A stretch of DNA of 64,000 nt, taken from Caulobacter flavus (lineage in GTDB: Bacteria > Pseudomonadota > Alphaproteobacteria > Caulobacterales > Caulobacteraceae). Below, one piece after another: positions 11,223 to 20,511 of the stretch (position 1 is the stretch's first letter; each line of letters begins with the position of its first letter). The stretch covers positions 124,001 to 188,000 of the forward strand of contig NZ_CP026100.1 in assembly GCF_003722335.1 (NCBI RefSeq), read 5' to 3'. Made by a program: the position numbers and the translations under genes. A model generated the notes under the pieces. It was not told where the DNA came from, did no database searches, and worked only from the letters and a program-made list of their open reading frames with translations.

Positions 11223-11335
11223 CCTCCCTCGCCCTCGTGGCGAGGGCCCATGCCGGCGACCGCTCAGACCTCGGCCGTCTTGAAAAGGTCTGAGCGGCTG
11301 GACGATGGACCCTGGGCACGAGGCCCAGGGAAGCA
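11223..11335. repeat. Intergenic palindromic repeat, family E copy 1
   Basis: A roughly 110 bp element with nested hairpins: CCCTCGCCCTCGTGGCGAGGG at the left, the central pair CGCTCAGACC / GGTCTGAGCG, and CCTGGGCACGAGGCCCAGG at the right. The second copy of the family is at 23580-23693 in the opposite orientation and shares the CCGCTCAGAC, ATGGACCCTC and CCCAGG blocks. It occupies most of the 292 bp gap between cheW and the alcohol dehydrogenase; nothing else is evident there apart from the 5' leader of the latter. Confidence 0.8.
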
Positions 11336-11470
11336 AAAACTTGCTGGCGCGCGGCAGCACACCCTGGCAACGCAACCATCACTTCAAACAAATGTTTCGA
11401 TAGCCTCTTCCGCTCGCCCCTCCGCCGGGGCTAGGGTCTGCCGCACAACCATAAAGCGGGAGACGAGCGG

Positions 11471-12568
11471 ATGAAGGCGGCGGTGCTGCGCGAGGTGGGC
11501 AAGCCCCTCGTCATCGAGAACGTGGCCATCGGCAAGCCGGGCCCGCGCGAGGTCCTGATCCGCACCAAGGCCGCGGGCGTCTGCCACTCGGACCTGCACT
11601 TCGTCGAAGGCTCCTACCCTCATCCCCTGCCCGCCGTGCTGGGCCACGAGAGCGCCGGGATCGTCGAGGCGGTCGGCGACGAGGTGCGCACCGTCAAGGT
11701 CGGCGACCACGTCATCACCTGCCTGTCGGTCTATTGCGGCCACTGCGAGGTCTGTCTCACCGGCCACATGAGCCTGTGCACCAGCTCGGAGACCAAGCGG
11801 CCCAAGGGCGCCGAGCCCCGCCTCTTCAAGGAGGATCTGGGCGGCGCGCGCGGCCCGATGGCCCAGTTCCTGAACCTGTCCTCCTTCGCCGAACTGATGC
11901 TGGTGCACGAACATGCGTGCGTGGCCATCCGCAAGGACATGCCGTTCGACCGCGCCGCCCTGATCGGCTGCTCGGTGACCACCGGCATCGGGGCGGTGAT
12001 CCATACGTCAAAGGTCCAGCCGGGCGAGACCGTGGCCGTCATCGGCTGCGGCGGGGTGGGCCTGGCCACCATCAACGGCGCGGCCATCGCCGGCGCGGGC
12101 CGCATCATCGCCATCGACCGCCAGCCCTCGAAGCTGGCCCTGGCCCGCACCTTCGGGGCCACGGACGTGATCGACGCCAATGACGGCGACGTGGTCAAGC
12201 AGGTGCAGGAACTGACCAGCGGCGGCGTGCATCACAGCTTCGAGGCCATCGGCCTGAAGGCCACCGCCGAGCAGTCGTTCAGGATGCTGCGCCGGGGCGG
12301 CACGGCCAACATCATCGGCATGATCCCGGTCGGCACGATGATCGAGCTGCACGGCCCCGACTTCCTCGGCGAGAAGAAGATCCAGGGCAGCTATATGGGC
12401 TCCAACCGCTTCCCGGTGGACATGCCGCGCTTCGTCGACTTCTACATGAACGGCAAGCTGAAGCTGGACGAGCTGATCGCCCGCCGCATCAAGCTGGAGG
12501 ACGTCAACGAGGCCTTCGAGGAGCTCAAGCGCGGCGAACTGGCGCGATCGGTGATCGTGTTCGACTGA
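11471..12568 (+). CDS. Zinc-dependent alcohol dehydrogenase (MDR superfamily)
   Basis: A 365-residue medium-chain dehydrogenase that oxidises alcohols (or reduces aldehydes) with NAD(P). Catalytic zinc ligands are at C38 (AGVCHSDLHF) and H59/E60 (LGHESAG). The structural zinc site is C89, C92, C95 and C103 in YCGHCEVCLTGHMSLC. The Rossmann motif GCGGVGLA lies near 190. The ATG is preceded by GGGAGACGAG, a good ribosome-binding site. Sequence style (GSYPHPLPAVLGHE and KEDLGGARGPMAQF) resembles class III/long-chain-type Zn alcohol dehydrogenases. It is monocistronic and converges on a DMT-family exporter with a shared stem-loop between them. Substrate unknown. Confidence 0.9.
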   Translation: MKAAVLREVGKPLVIENVAIGKPGPREVLIRTKAAGVCHSDLHFVEGSYPHPLPAVLGHESAGIVEAVGDEVRTVKVGDHVITCLSVYCGHCEVCLTGHMSLCTSSETKRPKGAEPRLFKEDLGGARGPMAQFLNLSSFAELMLVHEHACVAIRKDMPFDRAALIGCSVTTGIGAVIHTSKVQPGETVAVIGCGGVGLATINGAAIAGAGRIIAIDRQPSKLALARTFGATDVIDANDGDVVKQVQELTSGGVHHSFEAIGLKATAEQSFRMLRRGGTANIIGMIPVGTMIELHGPDFLGEKKIQGSYMGSNRFPVDMPRFVDFYMNGKLKLDELIARRIKLEDVNEAFEELKRGELARSVIVFD

Positions 12569-12587
12569 TCTTCGCTTTCCCACCTCG

Positions 12588-12618
12588 CGTCATTCCCGCC
12601 ACAAGGGCGGGAATGACG
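12588..12618. terminator. Bidirectional stem-loop between convergent genes
   Basis: A 13 bp perfect inverted repeat (CGTCATTCCCGCC, 5 nt loop, GGCGGGAATGACG) lies between the stop of the alcohol dehydrogenase (12568) and the stop of the convergent EamA transporter (12633). It lacks a clear T-run on either side, but its placement between converging genes suggests it ends or protects both transcripts. Confidence 0.7.
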
Positions 12619-12632
12619 GGCGTCGGAGGACT

Positions 12633-13565
12633 TTATGCCGCCGCCCGGCCCTTGCGCGTCACCAGCCAGATGCCGCCGCAGACCAGGGCCAGGGCGGCGG
12701 CGTTCTTCCAGGCCAGCACCGGCTCGTGCAGGAACAGGGCCGACAGCAGGACCCCGAACACCGGGATCAGGAAGTTGAACACCGCCAGCATGCCGACCGG
12801 GTTGTGCTTCAATAGCAGGCTCCACAGGGCGAAGGCGGCCGCCGACAGGCCGGCCATGTAGGCCAGCAGGGCCAGCGAGCGGACGTCGAAACCCTCCAGC
12901 CGGCCGCCGAACGCGAAGCCGATGCCCAGCAGCGCCGCGCCGCCGATGGCCAGCTGCCAGCCGGTCATGACCATGGCGTCCATCTTCTGCGAGATGGTCT
13001 TGCCCCAGATGCCGGCGGCGGCCAGCACGAAGGCGGCGATGACCACGAAGCCCTCGCCCAGCAGGGTGAACTCGAAGTCCAGACCCTTGCCGCCCAGGTT
13101 CACGGCCAGCACGCCGAGGAAGCCCAGCAGGCAGCCCAGCGCCTTGCGCGGGGTCAGGCGGTCGTTGGCGTAGAGGAAGTGGGCCAGGATCACGCCGAAG
13201 AAGGCGCCCGTCGAGTTCATGATCGACGACTTCACGCCGGTGGCGTGGGCCAGGCCGATGTAGAAGAATACGTACTGCACCGTGGTCTGGACGATCCCCA
13301 GGGCCACGACCTTGGGCGCCTGGTCGCGCGGCGGGACCAGCGACTTGCCGGTCAGCCCCGCCAGCACCAGCAGGATCGCGCCCGCCGCCAGGAACCGCCA
13401 GCCGGCGAACAGCATCTGGGCGGCGGTGTCGGTCTTGGCCACGTGCAGCAGGGCGTAGCCGGCCTTTACCGCCGGAAAGGCGCTGCCCCACAGCACGCAG
13501 CACAGCACCGCCATGCCGATGACGAAGCGGCGGTCGCGGTAGAGGTCGGCGCGGGGCGAGGTCAC
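12633..13565 (-). CDS. EamA/DMT-superfamily metabolite exporter
   Basis: A 310-residue inner-membrane protein with ten predicted membrane helices in two EamA halves. The first half begins near residue 17 with FVIGMAVLCCVLWGSAFPAVKAGYALL; the repeat junction is around residue 150 (CLLGFLGVLAVNL). Conserved features such as ASWRF-type MLFAGWRFLAAGAIL and the late NPVGMLAVFNFLIPVFGVLLSALFLHEP are clear. I chose a GTG start giving VTSPRADLYRDRR; an ATG 13 codons upstream (13604) lies inside a strong stem-loop and is less likely. The family exports amino acids and other small metabolites; the substrate is unknown. Confidence 0.85.
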   Translation of the reverse strand: MTSPRADLYRDRRFVIGMAVLCCVLWGSAFPAVKAGYALLHVAKTDTAAQMLFAGWRFLAAGAILLVLAGLTGKSLVPPRDQAPKVVALGIVQTTVQYVFFYIGLAHATGVKSSIMNSTGAFFGVILAHFLYANDRLTPRKALGCLLGFLGVLAVNLGGKGLDFEFTLLGEGFVVIAAFVLAAAGIWGKTISQKMDAMVMTGWQLAIGGAALLGIGFAFGGRLEGFDVRSLALLAYMAGLSAAAFALWSLLLKHNPVGMLAVFNFLIPVFGVLLSALFLHEPVLAWKNAAALALVCGGIWLVTRKGRAAA

Positions 13566-13582
13566 TGGGTGCGGGCCTTGTC

Positions 13583-13622
13583 GGAAAAAGCATCGCCGCC
13601 CCACGGCAAGCGGGGCGGCGAT
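13583..13622 (-). terminator. Terminator-like hairpin in the leader of the EamA gene
   Basis: Read on the minus strand, ATCGCCGCCCC pairs with GGGGCGGCGAT across a 9 nt loop and is followed by GCTTTTTCC, the form of an intrinsic terminator. It lies just upstream of the EamA start (13565), with no minus-strand gene before it: the next gene upstream, phospholipase C at 13740, points the other way. It could be a transcription attenuator or the end of a short leader RNA. Confidence 0.55.
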
Positions 13623-13739
13623 CGGGTCTTCGCCGCGCTTCTAGGCCTCCGGAGGCCCGGCTTCAACCGCCCGCGCGCTGTCACGAGACCGCCAAGCCGC
13701 GCGTGCTATCGGCGAGGCTTGCTTTGAGGGAGGCGCGCC

Positions 13740-15842
13740 TTGTCCGTCATCGATCGTCGTGGCCTGCTGGTAGGCGCCGCCGCCGGCGCCCTGTCGCCCG
13801 CCCTCGCCGCGTCGCTGGCCCGGGCGGCCGCCATCGACGCCGACGTTCGTGGCGGCACGATCGAGGACGTCCAGCACGTGGTGATCCTGATGCAGGAGAA
13901 CCGCAGCTTCGACCACTATTTCGGGACCATGGCCGGGGTGCGCGGCTTCGGCGACCGCTTCCCCGTTCCGGTGCGCGACGCGGCGGGCCGCAAGGACGGC
14001 ACGGCGTTCCTGCAGGCCTACGGCCGGGCGGGCGGCCCCGACCTGATCGCCCCGTTCCCGCTGAACACCGCCCAGTCCTTCGCGCATATGCGGGTGGAGG
14101 GCACGCCGCACGGCTGGGCCGACGCGCAGGAGGCCTGGGACGAGGGCCGCATGGACCGCTGGCCGATCGCCAAGCATCCGCATTCCATGGGCTTCTACGA
14201 CCGGGCCGACATCCCGTTCCAGCACGCCCTGGCGCAGACCTTCACCCTCTGCGACGCCTATCACTGCTCGACCCAGACCGGCACCAACACCAACCGCCTG
14301 TTCCTGTGGACAGGAACCAACGACGGCGCGGGCCAGGCGGGCGGGCCGTCGATCTCCAACTCGCACGACGACTTCGCCGACAAGGGCGGGGCCGCCGAAT
14401 CCTACCGCTGGACCACCTATCCCGAGCGGCTGCTGAAGGCCGGCGTCACCTGGCGCATCTACCAGGACATGGCCGACAACTTCACCGACAACCCGCTGGC
14501 CGGCTTCGCCGCCTATCGCGAGGCCCGGGCGGGCTCGCCGGGTTCGGATGGGCGGCTGCGGGACCTGGCCCTGACCACCTGGCATCTGGACAGGCTGCGC
14601 GAAGACGTCGTCGCCGGGCGGCTGCCGTCGGTGTCGTGGATCATCGCCCCGGCGGCCGATTCCGAGCATCCCGGCCCGTCCAGTCCCGCCCAGGGCGCCG
14701 ACTACACCGCCCGGGTGATCGGGGCCCTGACCGCCGCCCCCAAGGTCTGGGCGCGGACGGTGCTGCTGGTGATGTTCGACGAGAACGACGGCTTCTTCGA
14801 CCACGTCCCGCCGCCGGCGCCGCCCTCGAAGACGGCAGGCGGCGCCGCGCTGGGCGGCTCGACCATCGACACGGCCGGCGAATATCACCTGGTGCGCAAT
14901 CCCACCGAGGCCAAGGCCGAACGCGAAGACCTGATGGGCCGGCCCTATGGCCTGGGCCCGCGCGTGCCGATGTACGTGATCTCGCCCTGGAGCCGGGGCG
15001 GCTTCGTCAACAGCCAGGTCTTCGACCACAGCTCGGTGATCCGCTTCCTGGAGACGCGGTTCGGCGTGGCCGAACCCAACATCTCGGCCTGGCGGCGGGC
15101 GGTTTGCGGCGACCTGACCTCGTGCTTCGACTTCAGGACGCCGAACCATCGGCCCCAAGCTCCCCTTCCGGCCACGGCGGAAACCGCAAGGCGCGCGGCG
15201 GCGCTGAAGGAGACCACCACCCCGCCGACGCCGGCCACGCCGCAGGCGCCGGTCCAGGCCCGGGGCGAGCGGCCCTCGCGCGCCCTACCCTACCGGTTCG
15301 CGGTCGAGGCGGTGGTGAAGGACGGGGCGATTGCGCTGGACCTCGCCAATCTCGGCCAGGCCGGGGCGGTGCTGCACGTGTACGATCGCCTGCGGCTGGA
15401 CCTGCCCTCGCGCCGCTACACCCTGGGCGCGGGCGGGCGGCTAGCCGACGCCTGGCCGGCCGGGAGCTACGACCTCTGGCTGCTGGGGCCGAACGGCTTC
15501 CACCGCCATGTCGCGGGCGACGCGGCCGAGGGACTTGAGCTGCGGATCGCCCCGGCGGTCGACGGGCGCTCGGTGACGGTGGAGCTCGTCAACACCGGCC
15601 AGGCCTCGCAGACGGTGACGGTCGCGCCCGTCGAGGGCCTGCCGGGCAAGGCCTGGCGCATTGTCCTGAAGCCCGGCGAGACCCGCGCCCGCGACTGGAA
15701 GACCGACCGCGGCTGGTACGACCTCTCTGCCCGCTGCGACGAGGCCCCATCCTGGCGCCGCCGCGCGGCCGGGCGGGCGGAGACCGGCAGGGACTCGGTC
15801 AGCGATCCGCTGATGGGCGGAGCGGCAAGGCTGGCGCGCTAG
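13740..15842 (+). CDS. Tat-exported phosphocholine-type phospholipase C
   Basis: A 700-residue phosphoesterase of the acid phosphatase AcpA/phospholipase C family that cleaves phospholipid head groups outside the cytoplasm. A twin-arginine signal is at the N-terminus (DRRGLLVGAAAG, about 5-16). The catalytic domain (about 40-440) has the family motif MQENRSFDHYFGT (57-69), the TGTNTNRLFLW segment, and FDENDGFFDHVPPP (about 347-360). The C-terminal part (about 515-690) contains two DUF756-like beta domains (YDLSAR near the end), as in haemolytic and non-haemolytic PlcH/PlcN. The start is TTG with GAGGGAGG upstream. It is divergent from the EamA gene. Likely role: phosphate or choline scavenging from lipids. 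Confidence 0.9.
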   Translation: MSVIDRRGLLVGAAAGALSPALAASLARAAAIDADVRGGTIEDVQHVVILMQENRSFDHYFGTMAGVRGFGDRFPVPVRDAAGRKDGTAFLQAYGRAGGPDLIAPFPLNTAQSFAHMRVEGTPHGWADAQEAWDEGRMDRWPIAKHPHSMGFYDRADIPFQHALAQTFTLCDAYHCSTQTGTNTNRLFLWTGTNDGAGQAGGPSISNSHDDFADKGGAAESYRWTTYPERLLKAGVTWRIYQDMADNFTDNPLAGFAAYREARAGSPGSDGRLRDLALTTWHLDRLREDVVAGRLPSVSWIIAPAADSEHPGPSSPAQGADYTARVIGALTAAPKVWARTVLLVMFDENDGFFDHVPPPAPPSKTAGGAALGGSTIDTAGEYHLVRNPTEAKAEREDLMGRPYGLGPRVPMYVISPWSRGGFVNSQVFDHSSVIRFLETRFGVAEPNISAWRRAVCGDLTSCFDFRTPNHRPQAPLPATAETARRAAALKETTTPPTPATPQAPVQARGERPSRALPYRFAVEAVVKDGAIALDLANLGQAGAVLHVYDRLRLDLPSRRYTLGAGGRLADAWPAGSYDLWLLGPNGFHRHVAGDAAEGLELRIAPAVDGRSVTVELVNTGQASQTVTVAPVEGLPGKAWRIVLKPGETRARDWKTDRGWYDLSARCDEAPSWRRRAAGRAETGRDSVSDPLMGGAARLAR

Positions 15843-17248
15843 CGCAGCTTGCCGGTCTGGGGCGACTTCAGTTCGGCCAGCGCCAGGCGCGGGGTGTCCT
15901 TGCTGGAGCCCGCGTTCGAGGCCTGGGCGTAGTTGGAGTCCGCGCGGCCGGCCTGGGCCAGCAGGGTGTCGACGCGGGCCTTCTTGGCTTTGAAGGACGC
16001 CAGTTCGCCGCCCGACAGCACCGTGCCCTGCGGCACCTTGGCGCCGATCGGGTTGACGCGCTGGCCGTTCAGCCAGACCTCGTAGTGCAGGTGCGGACCG
16101 GTCGACATGCCGGTCGAGCCGACATAGGCCACGACCTGGCCCTGCGAGACGCGCATGCCCGGGCGAATGCCCTTGGCGTAGCGCGAGATGTGGGCGTAGC
16201 CCGTGTCCCAGTTGCCGGCGTGGCGGATGCGCAGCCAGTTGCCGTAGCCGGCCCAGCGCTTGGCCTCGAGCACCACGCCGTCGCCGGCGGCCAGGATCGG
16301 CGTGCCGGTGCCGGCGCCGAAGTCGACGCCCTTGTGGCCGCGCGCATAGCCCAGGATCGGGTGGCGGCGCATGCCGAAGGTCGAGGTGATGCGGGCCCCG
16401 TCGACCGGGGTGCGCAGCAGGAAGCCTTTGATGTTCTTGCCGCTCTCGTCGAAGAACTGGGTCTTGCCGTCGCGCTCGAAGGCGTAGAAGCGCTGGCCCT
16501 TGACCTCGGCGTACTCCAGGTCGCCGGCCTCGATGGTGCGGCCGCTCTCGGTAACCTTGCGGTCGAACACCAGGCAGAACTGGTCGCCGTCCTTGATGTC
16601 GCGCGAGAAGTCGATCTTGTGCGAGAACAGCTTGGCGGCCTGGCTGATCACGGCCGGGCTGCCGCCGACGGCCGCCACGCTCTCGTAGAACGAGCCGTTC
16701 ATGGCCCCGCACGAGACCTTGGTCTCGTCGCGGACCTCTTCCTCGATCTCGCGCAGCTTCAGCGCGCCGTCGAAGGTGCGCGAGACGGTCACGGTCGAGG
16801 ACGGGCTGGTGCGCATCGACAGGCCCACCAGGCGGGCCGGGCCGCGGTCGTTGTCGCGGCGGCGGGCGATGGCGGCCTCGAAGGCCATGCCGGCCTTGAT
16901 GTTGACCGTGTCCATGGCGCTCTGCAGCGTGCTGACGACCTGGCTGGCCTCGTCGGCGCCGACGCCCGAGCGCTGCACGGCGCCCTGCAGGGTCTCGCCG
17001 GGGCGAACCTTGACGGAAACGGTTTCGGGACGGTCGAAGCCGGGCTGGGCCTCGGCCTGCGCGAAGGCCACGTGCTGCAGCGCCACCATGGCGGCCGCGT
17101 CCAGCGGCGCATGGGCGGCGACCACGGTCGACGGATCGTCGCCCGCCGTCAGCTTCCAGCCCAGGGCCAAGGCGGCCAGGCCGGCGACGGCGGTGAACAG
17201 CCGCGGCGCGAGACGCAACGTCGGGCGTCGCGGATCAAATTCCTGCAT
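15839..17248 (-). CDS. Membrane-anchored M23-family peptidoglycan endopeptidase
   Basis: A 469-residue M23 (LytM) metallopeptidase. An uncleaved membrane helix lies at about residues 14-33, followed by an OapA/LysM-like region (VRPGETLQGAVQRSGVGADEA, about 81-101) and a long linker. The catalytic domain carries the LytM zinc motifs H305-x3-D309 (GHKGVDFGAGTGTPILA) and HLH at 386-388 (STGPHLHYEVWLNG), with YAHISRYAKG between them, so it should be active rather than a degenerate activator. The ATG is preceded by GGGGGA. Its stop overlaps the convergent phospholipase C end by 4 bp. It lies directly downstream of ctrA on the same strand, with the ctrA terminator and a single TTAAC half-site (17396) between them. 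Confidence 0.92.
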   Translation of the reverse strand: MQEFDPRRPTLRLAPRLFTAVAGLAALALGWKLTAGDDPSTVVAAHAPLDAAAMVALQHVAFAQAEAQPGFDRPETVSVKVRPGETLQGAVQRSGVGADEASQVVSTLQSAMDTVNIKAGMAFEAAIARRRDNDRGPARLVGLSMRTSPSSTVTVSRTFDGALKLREIEEEVRDETKVSCGAMNGSFYESVAAVGGSPAVISQAAKLFSHKIDFSRDIKDGDQFCLVFDRKVTESGRTIEAGDLEYAEVKGQRFYAFERDGKTQFFDESGKNIKGFLLRTPVDGARITSTFGMRRHPILGYARGHKGVDFGAGTGTPILAAGDGVVLEAKRWAGYGNWLRIRHAGNWDTGYAHISRYAKGIRPGMRVSQGQVVAYVGSTGMSTGPHLHYEVWLNGQRVNPIGAKVPQGTVLSGGELASFKAKKARVDTLLAQAGRADSNYAQASNAGSSKDTPRLALAELKSPQTGKLR

Positions 17249-17430
17249 CGGTCCCCCGTTCGGTAGCGATGCCGTTTTCGTACAGAAAAGGCACGGCCGG
17301 GAAGCCCCCCAGCAATCGTCGGGCCGGAACATGACGGCGCGAGGCCTGTCGATCAAGGACTATCCGGTGCTTTGGACCTTTTGTCACGGATATGGTTAAC
17401 CCGTTGGCCCGGCACGGGAAACGCGAGCCC

Positions 17431-17465
17431 AAAACGAAAAACGCCCGTCGCGTGCGACGGGCGTT
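17431..17465 (-). terminator. Intrinsic terminator of ctrA
   Basis: On the minus strand the sequence AACGCCCGTCG pairs with CGACGGGCGTT across a 4 nt loop and is followed by TTTCGTTTT. It starts about 35 bp after the ctrA stop codon and has the GC-rich stem plus T-run of a rho-independent terminator. Confidence 0.9.
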
Positions 17466-17500
17466 CTCTGTCGAATTTCGGGTTTCGCGCGGGCGAAAAA

Positions 17501-18196
<696 letters not shown>

Positions 18197-18280
18197 GAAA
18201 CCCTCCCCGCCCTGAGGCGGCGCTTATTCGACAGCTAGGCGGAGACAACCGCCGGTGAAACCCGTCCACCAGTCTGGCGG

Positions 18281-18349
18281 ACAGTTAATTTAAGACTGGT
18301 TAATGGTGAACGCGTCGTCTGGCGAAATGGTTAATATGATTTGCGAATC
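18281..18349 (-). promoter_or_regulatory. ctrA promoter region (P2/P1-like) with CtrA half-sites and CcrM site
   Basis: Reading toward ctrA, the region contains a CcrM methylation site GAATC (18345-18349; GATTC on the coding strand), then TTAACC at 18331-18334, then a cluster TTAACC, TTAA and TTAAC at 18300-18303, 18290-18293 and 18285-18288. In C. crescentus, ctrA has promoter P1, sensitive to methylation at a GANTC site and repressed by CtrA, and promoter P2, activated by CtrA. The arrangement here matches that order: the methylation site and one half-site distal, the half-site cluster proximal. The exact start sites are inferred by analogy. Confidence 0.8.
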
Positions 18350-18593
18350 GGGTGCAAGCGCCCAGAAATCCGTTGCGCACATTGGCCGCAGGCGGTTTGC
18401 AAGCTCGGCCTTGGGGTGGTGAAAAACCAGCAAACCCAAGGGTTAACAGGGGATCGAGCGTCGTTACCGCGTTAAGAAGCCTCAAGGCGGCGTTCGTCTT
18501 TAGGGCGAGATTGCGGCGTTCTGTCGCGAGAATTTCGAACCCATTTTTTCGCCTTCCGCGCGTGGTGGAAAGCTTGGCCGGCCCGGATCCGCG
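18350..18593. other. Remaining ctrA-LytTR intergenic stretch
   Basis: Together with the promoter region, about 400 bp lies between ctrA and the next gene on the same strand. Beyond 18350 I see isolated TTAAC (18443-18447) and TTAAG (18472) half-sites but no full TTAA-N7-TTAAC, no convincing reading frame with a ribosome-binding site, and no terminator with a T-run. The stretch is probably upstream control sequence for ctrA plus the 3' end of the LytTR transcript. Confidence 0.5.
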
Positions 18594-19366
18594 TCACCCG
18601 GTCGCGGCCGATTCCCCGTCGACCAGCCAGCCGGCCGCGCGCAGGCGAGCCACGGAGGCCCGGGCGACCGGCGCGGCCTCGCCGTCGACCAGCCGCAGAC
18701 GCAGGTTGCGGCCGTCGCGCTCGACCCCGACCACCGCCCGCCGCGCCACCCACCACGAGCGGTGAACCTGCAGGCCGTCGAGGCCCGACAGCCCCGCCAG
18801 CACCCGCGCCAACGGCCCCGCCTCCAGCCGCGAGCCGGTCTCGGTGCGCACACGGACGTAGTGATCCTCCATCTTCAGATAGAGGACGACGGACGAGGCC
18901 AGGGACGCCTCGGCCTCAGGCGCGGGGATCGCCGGGACCACCCGCGCCGCCTGCAGGCGCGCCCGCAGCCAGGTGAAGCCCGCCGCCACCGGCGCCGAGA
19001 TCGCCAGGCACTGGCCGTACCAGTCCAGCGGCGACAGGTGCTTGAGGAACGGCCACAGGGTCGAGGCCAGCGGAGCCACCACCGCGGTCTGCAGGCCGCA
19101 GCCCACCAGGATCGCCGCCCCGACCATCACCCAGGCCGGCGCCCTCAGCCACGCCGCGCCGGCGATCGCCAGGCGGATCAGCAGGCCGAAGATCACCACC
19201 CCGGCCCAGAAACAGCCGGTCCAATAGAACACGCGCGCGAGGACGGGCCGTTGAAGTAGCTGCCGAACGGTCCGACCACGCCCAGGAACACCCCCAGCGC
19301 CGTGGCGACGGAAAGGTCGATCGCCCACTCGCGGGCGGTTCCCAGGATGGGGTTTCCTGCAGTCAT
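18594..19366 (-). pseudogene. Membrane-bound LytTR-type transcriptional regulator, apparently frameshifted
   Basis: The product looks like a four-helix membrane protein fused to a C-terminal LytTR DNA-binding domain, a common Caulobacter layout. From the ATG at 19366 (MTAGNPILGTAREWAIDL) the frame encodes the first membrane helix and the GPFGSYFNGP motif, then goes wrong and stops at 19193. The neighbouring frame takes over exactly there with VLARVFYWTGCFWAGVVIFG, two to three more helices, and the LytTR domain (LKMEDHYVRVRTETG through LQVHRSWWVARRAVVG). The join is at 19241-19249, where one G appears lost from a GGCCCG-type run. A GTG at 19328 in the downstream frame could start a shorter protein, but it would lack the natural first helix. 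Sequencing error is a real alternative. Confidence 0.75.
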
Positions 19367-19482
19367 GCCCGATCTATAGCGCCGTTCGCCGCTTCGCGAA
19401 CCCGTTCGCCCGTTCACGCAGCGGGCGTGGCGGCGCAAGGCCTGGGGCCGCATCGAGAGGTCATCGACAACCGGAGCCCTCC

Positions 19483-20493
19483 ATGCGTTCCCCTCGCCTT
19501 TCCGCCCTGCTCGCCGCCTTCATTCTGAGCCCCGTCGCCGCTCCAGCCGCCCCTGGGGCCGCCGAGCCGCACGTCGGCTTCATGCGCCTGACCGCGCCGG
19601 ATCCGGCCGGACCGCCGATCGAGGTCGGCGTCTGGTACCCCACCGACACGGCCGAGAGCGGTCCAGTCGGCGGCATGGAGGCCCTGCCCGTCGCCGCCGG
19701 CGCGCCGGTCGCGGGCAAGGGCCTGCCGCTGGTGGTCATGTCGCACGGCAACGGCGGCTGGTTCGGCGGCCACTACGACACCGCCGCCGCCCTGGTCAGG
19801 AAGGGCTTCGTCGTCGCGGCCCTGACCCACACCGGCGACAACTACCGCGACCAGAGCCGGGCGCTGGACATGGCCGAGCGCCCCCGCCAGCTGTCGGTCC
19901 TGATCGGCTACATGCTCGACGCCTCGCCGATGCACGCGCGGATCGACGCGAGCAAGGTCGGGGCCTTCGGCTTCTCGTCCGGCGGCTTCACGGTGCTGGC
20001 GGCGGCCGGCGGCGAGCCGGACCTGGGCAAGGTCCCGCCCCACTGCCGCGATTGGCCGGCCCACTACGAGTGCCGGCTGCTGGCCGGCGGGACCATGCCG
20101 GCCGGCGCGGCGACCCGGCCGTTCGTCCACGACGCCCGCATCCGCGCCGTGGTCTCGGCCGCCCCGGCCCTGGGCTACACCTTCACCCGCGACGGCCTGA
20201 AGGACCTGACCCAGCCGCTACAGCTGTGGCGAGCCGGCGACGACGAGATCCTGCCCGATCCGTTCCACGCCAGCGCCGTGAAGGCCGCCCTGCCCGCCGC
20301 GCCCGACTATCGGGTCGTGCCGGGGGCGCGACATTTCGACTTCCTGGCTCCCTGCGGCCCGCAGGCGGCCAGACAGCTGCCCGCCCCTTTGTGCGCAAGC
20401 GCTCCGGGCTTCGACCGGGCCGCCTTCCACGCCGATTTCAACGGGCAGGTTGCGACATTCTTCACCACCCGCCTGGGCGTCGGAGAACGCTGA
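19483..20493 (+). CDS. Exported alpha/beta hydrolase (dienelactone-hydrolase/lipoprotein-signature type)
   Basis: A 336-residue secreted hydrolase. Residues 1-27 are a signal peptide rich in Ala/Pro. The body starts VGFMRLTAPDP and IEVGVWYP, typical of the platelet-activating-factor acetylhydrolase/dienelactone-like exported group. The oxyanion region is VVMSHGNGGWFGGH (about 84-97), the nucleophile elbow GFSSG is at 163-167 with S165, an Asp is likely in RAGDDEILPDPFH, and the final His is in VVPGARHFDFLAPC. Five or more cysteines in the C-terminal half could form disulfides. It precedes fliI by 60 bp, but fliI has its own CtrA-type promoter. Substrate unknown. Confidence 0.85.
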   Translation: MRSPRLSALLAAFILSPVAAPAAPGAAEPHVGFMRLTAPDPAGPPIEVGVWYPTDTAESGPVGGMEALPVAAGAPVAGKGLPLVVMSHGNGGWFGGHYDTAAALVRKGFVVAALTHTGDNYRDQSRALDMAERPRQLSVLIGYMLDASPMHARIDASKVGAFGFSSGGFTVLAAAGGEPDLGKVPPHCRDWPAHYECRLLAGGTMPAGAATRPFVHDARIRAVVSAAPALGYTFTRDGLKDLTQPLQLWRAGDDEILPDPFHASAVKAALPAAPDYRVVPGARHFDFLAPCGPQAARQLPAPLCASAPGFDRAAFHADFNGQVATFFTTRLGVGER

Positions 20494-20495
20494 AT

Positions 20496-20511
20496 TTCAT
20501 GCCCGATTAAC
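20496..20511 (+). promoter_or_regulatory. CtrA box upstream of fliI
   Basis: TTCA-TGCCCGA-TTAAC matches TTAA-N7-TTAAC at eight of nine positions, with one mismatch in the first half. It overlaps the last stop codon region of the upstream hydrolase and lies about 42 bp before the fliI start, where it would cover the -35 of a class II flagellar promoter. A CcrM site GAGTC is at 20522-20526, between the box and the gene. In C. crescentus fliI is known to be a class II, cell-cycle-controlled flagellar gene, which fits. Confidence 0.8.
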
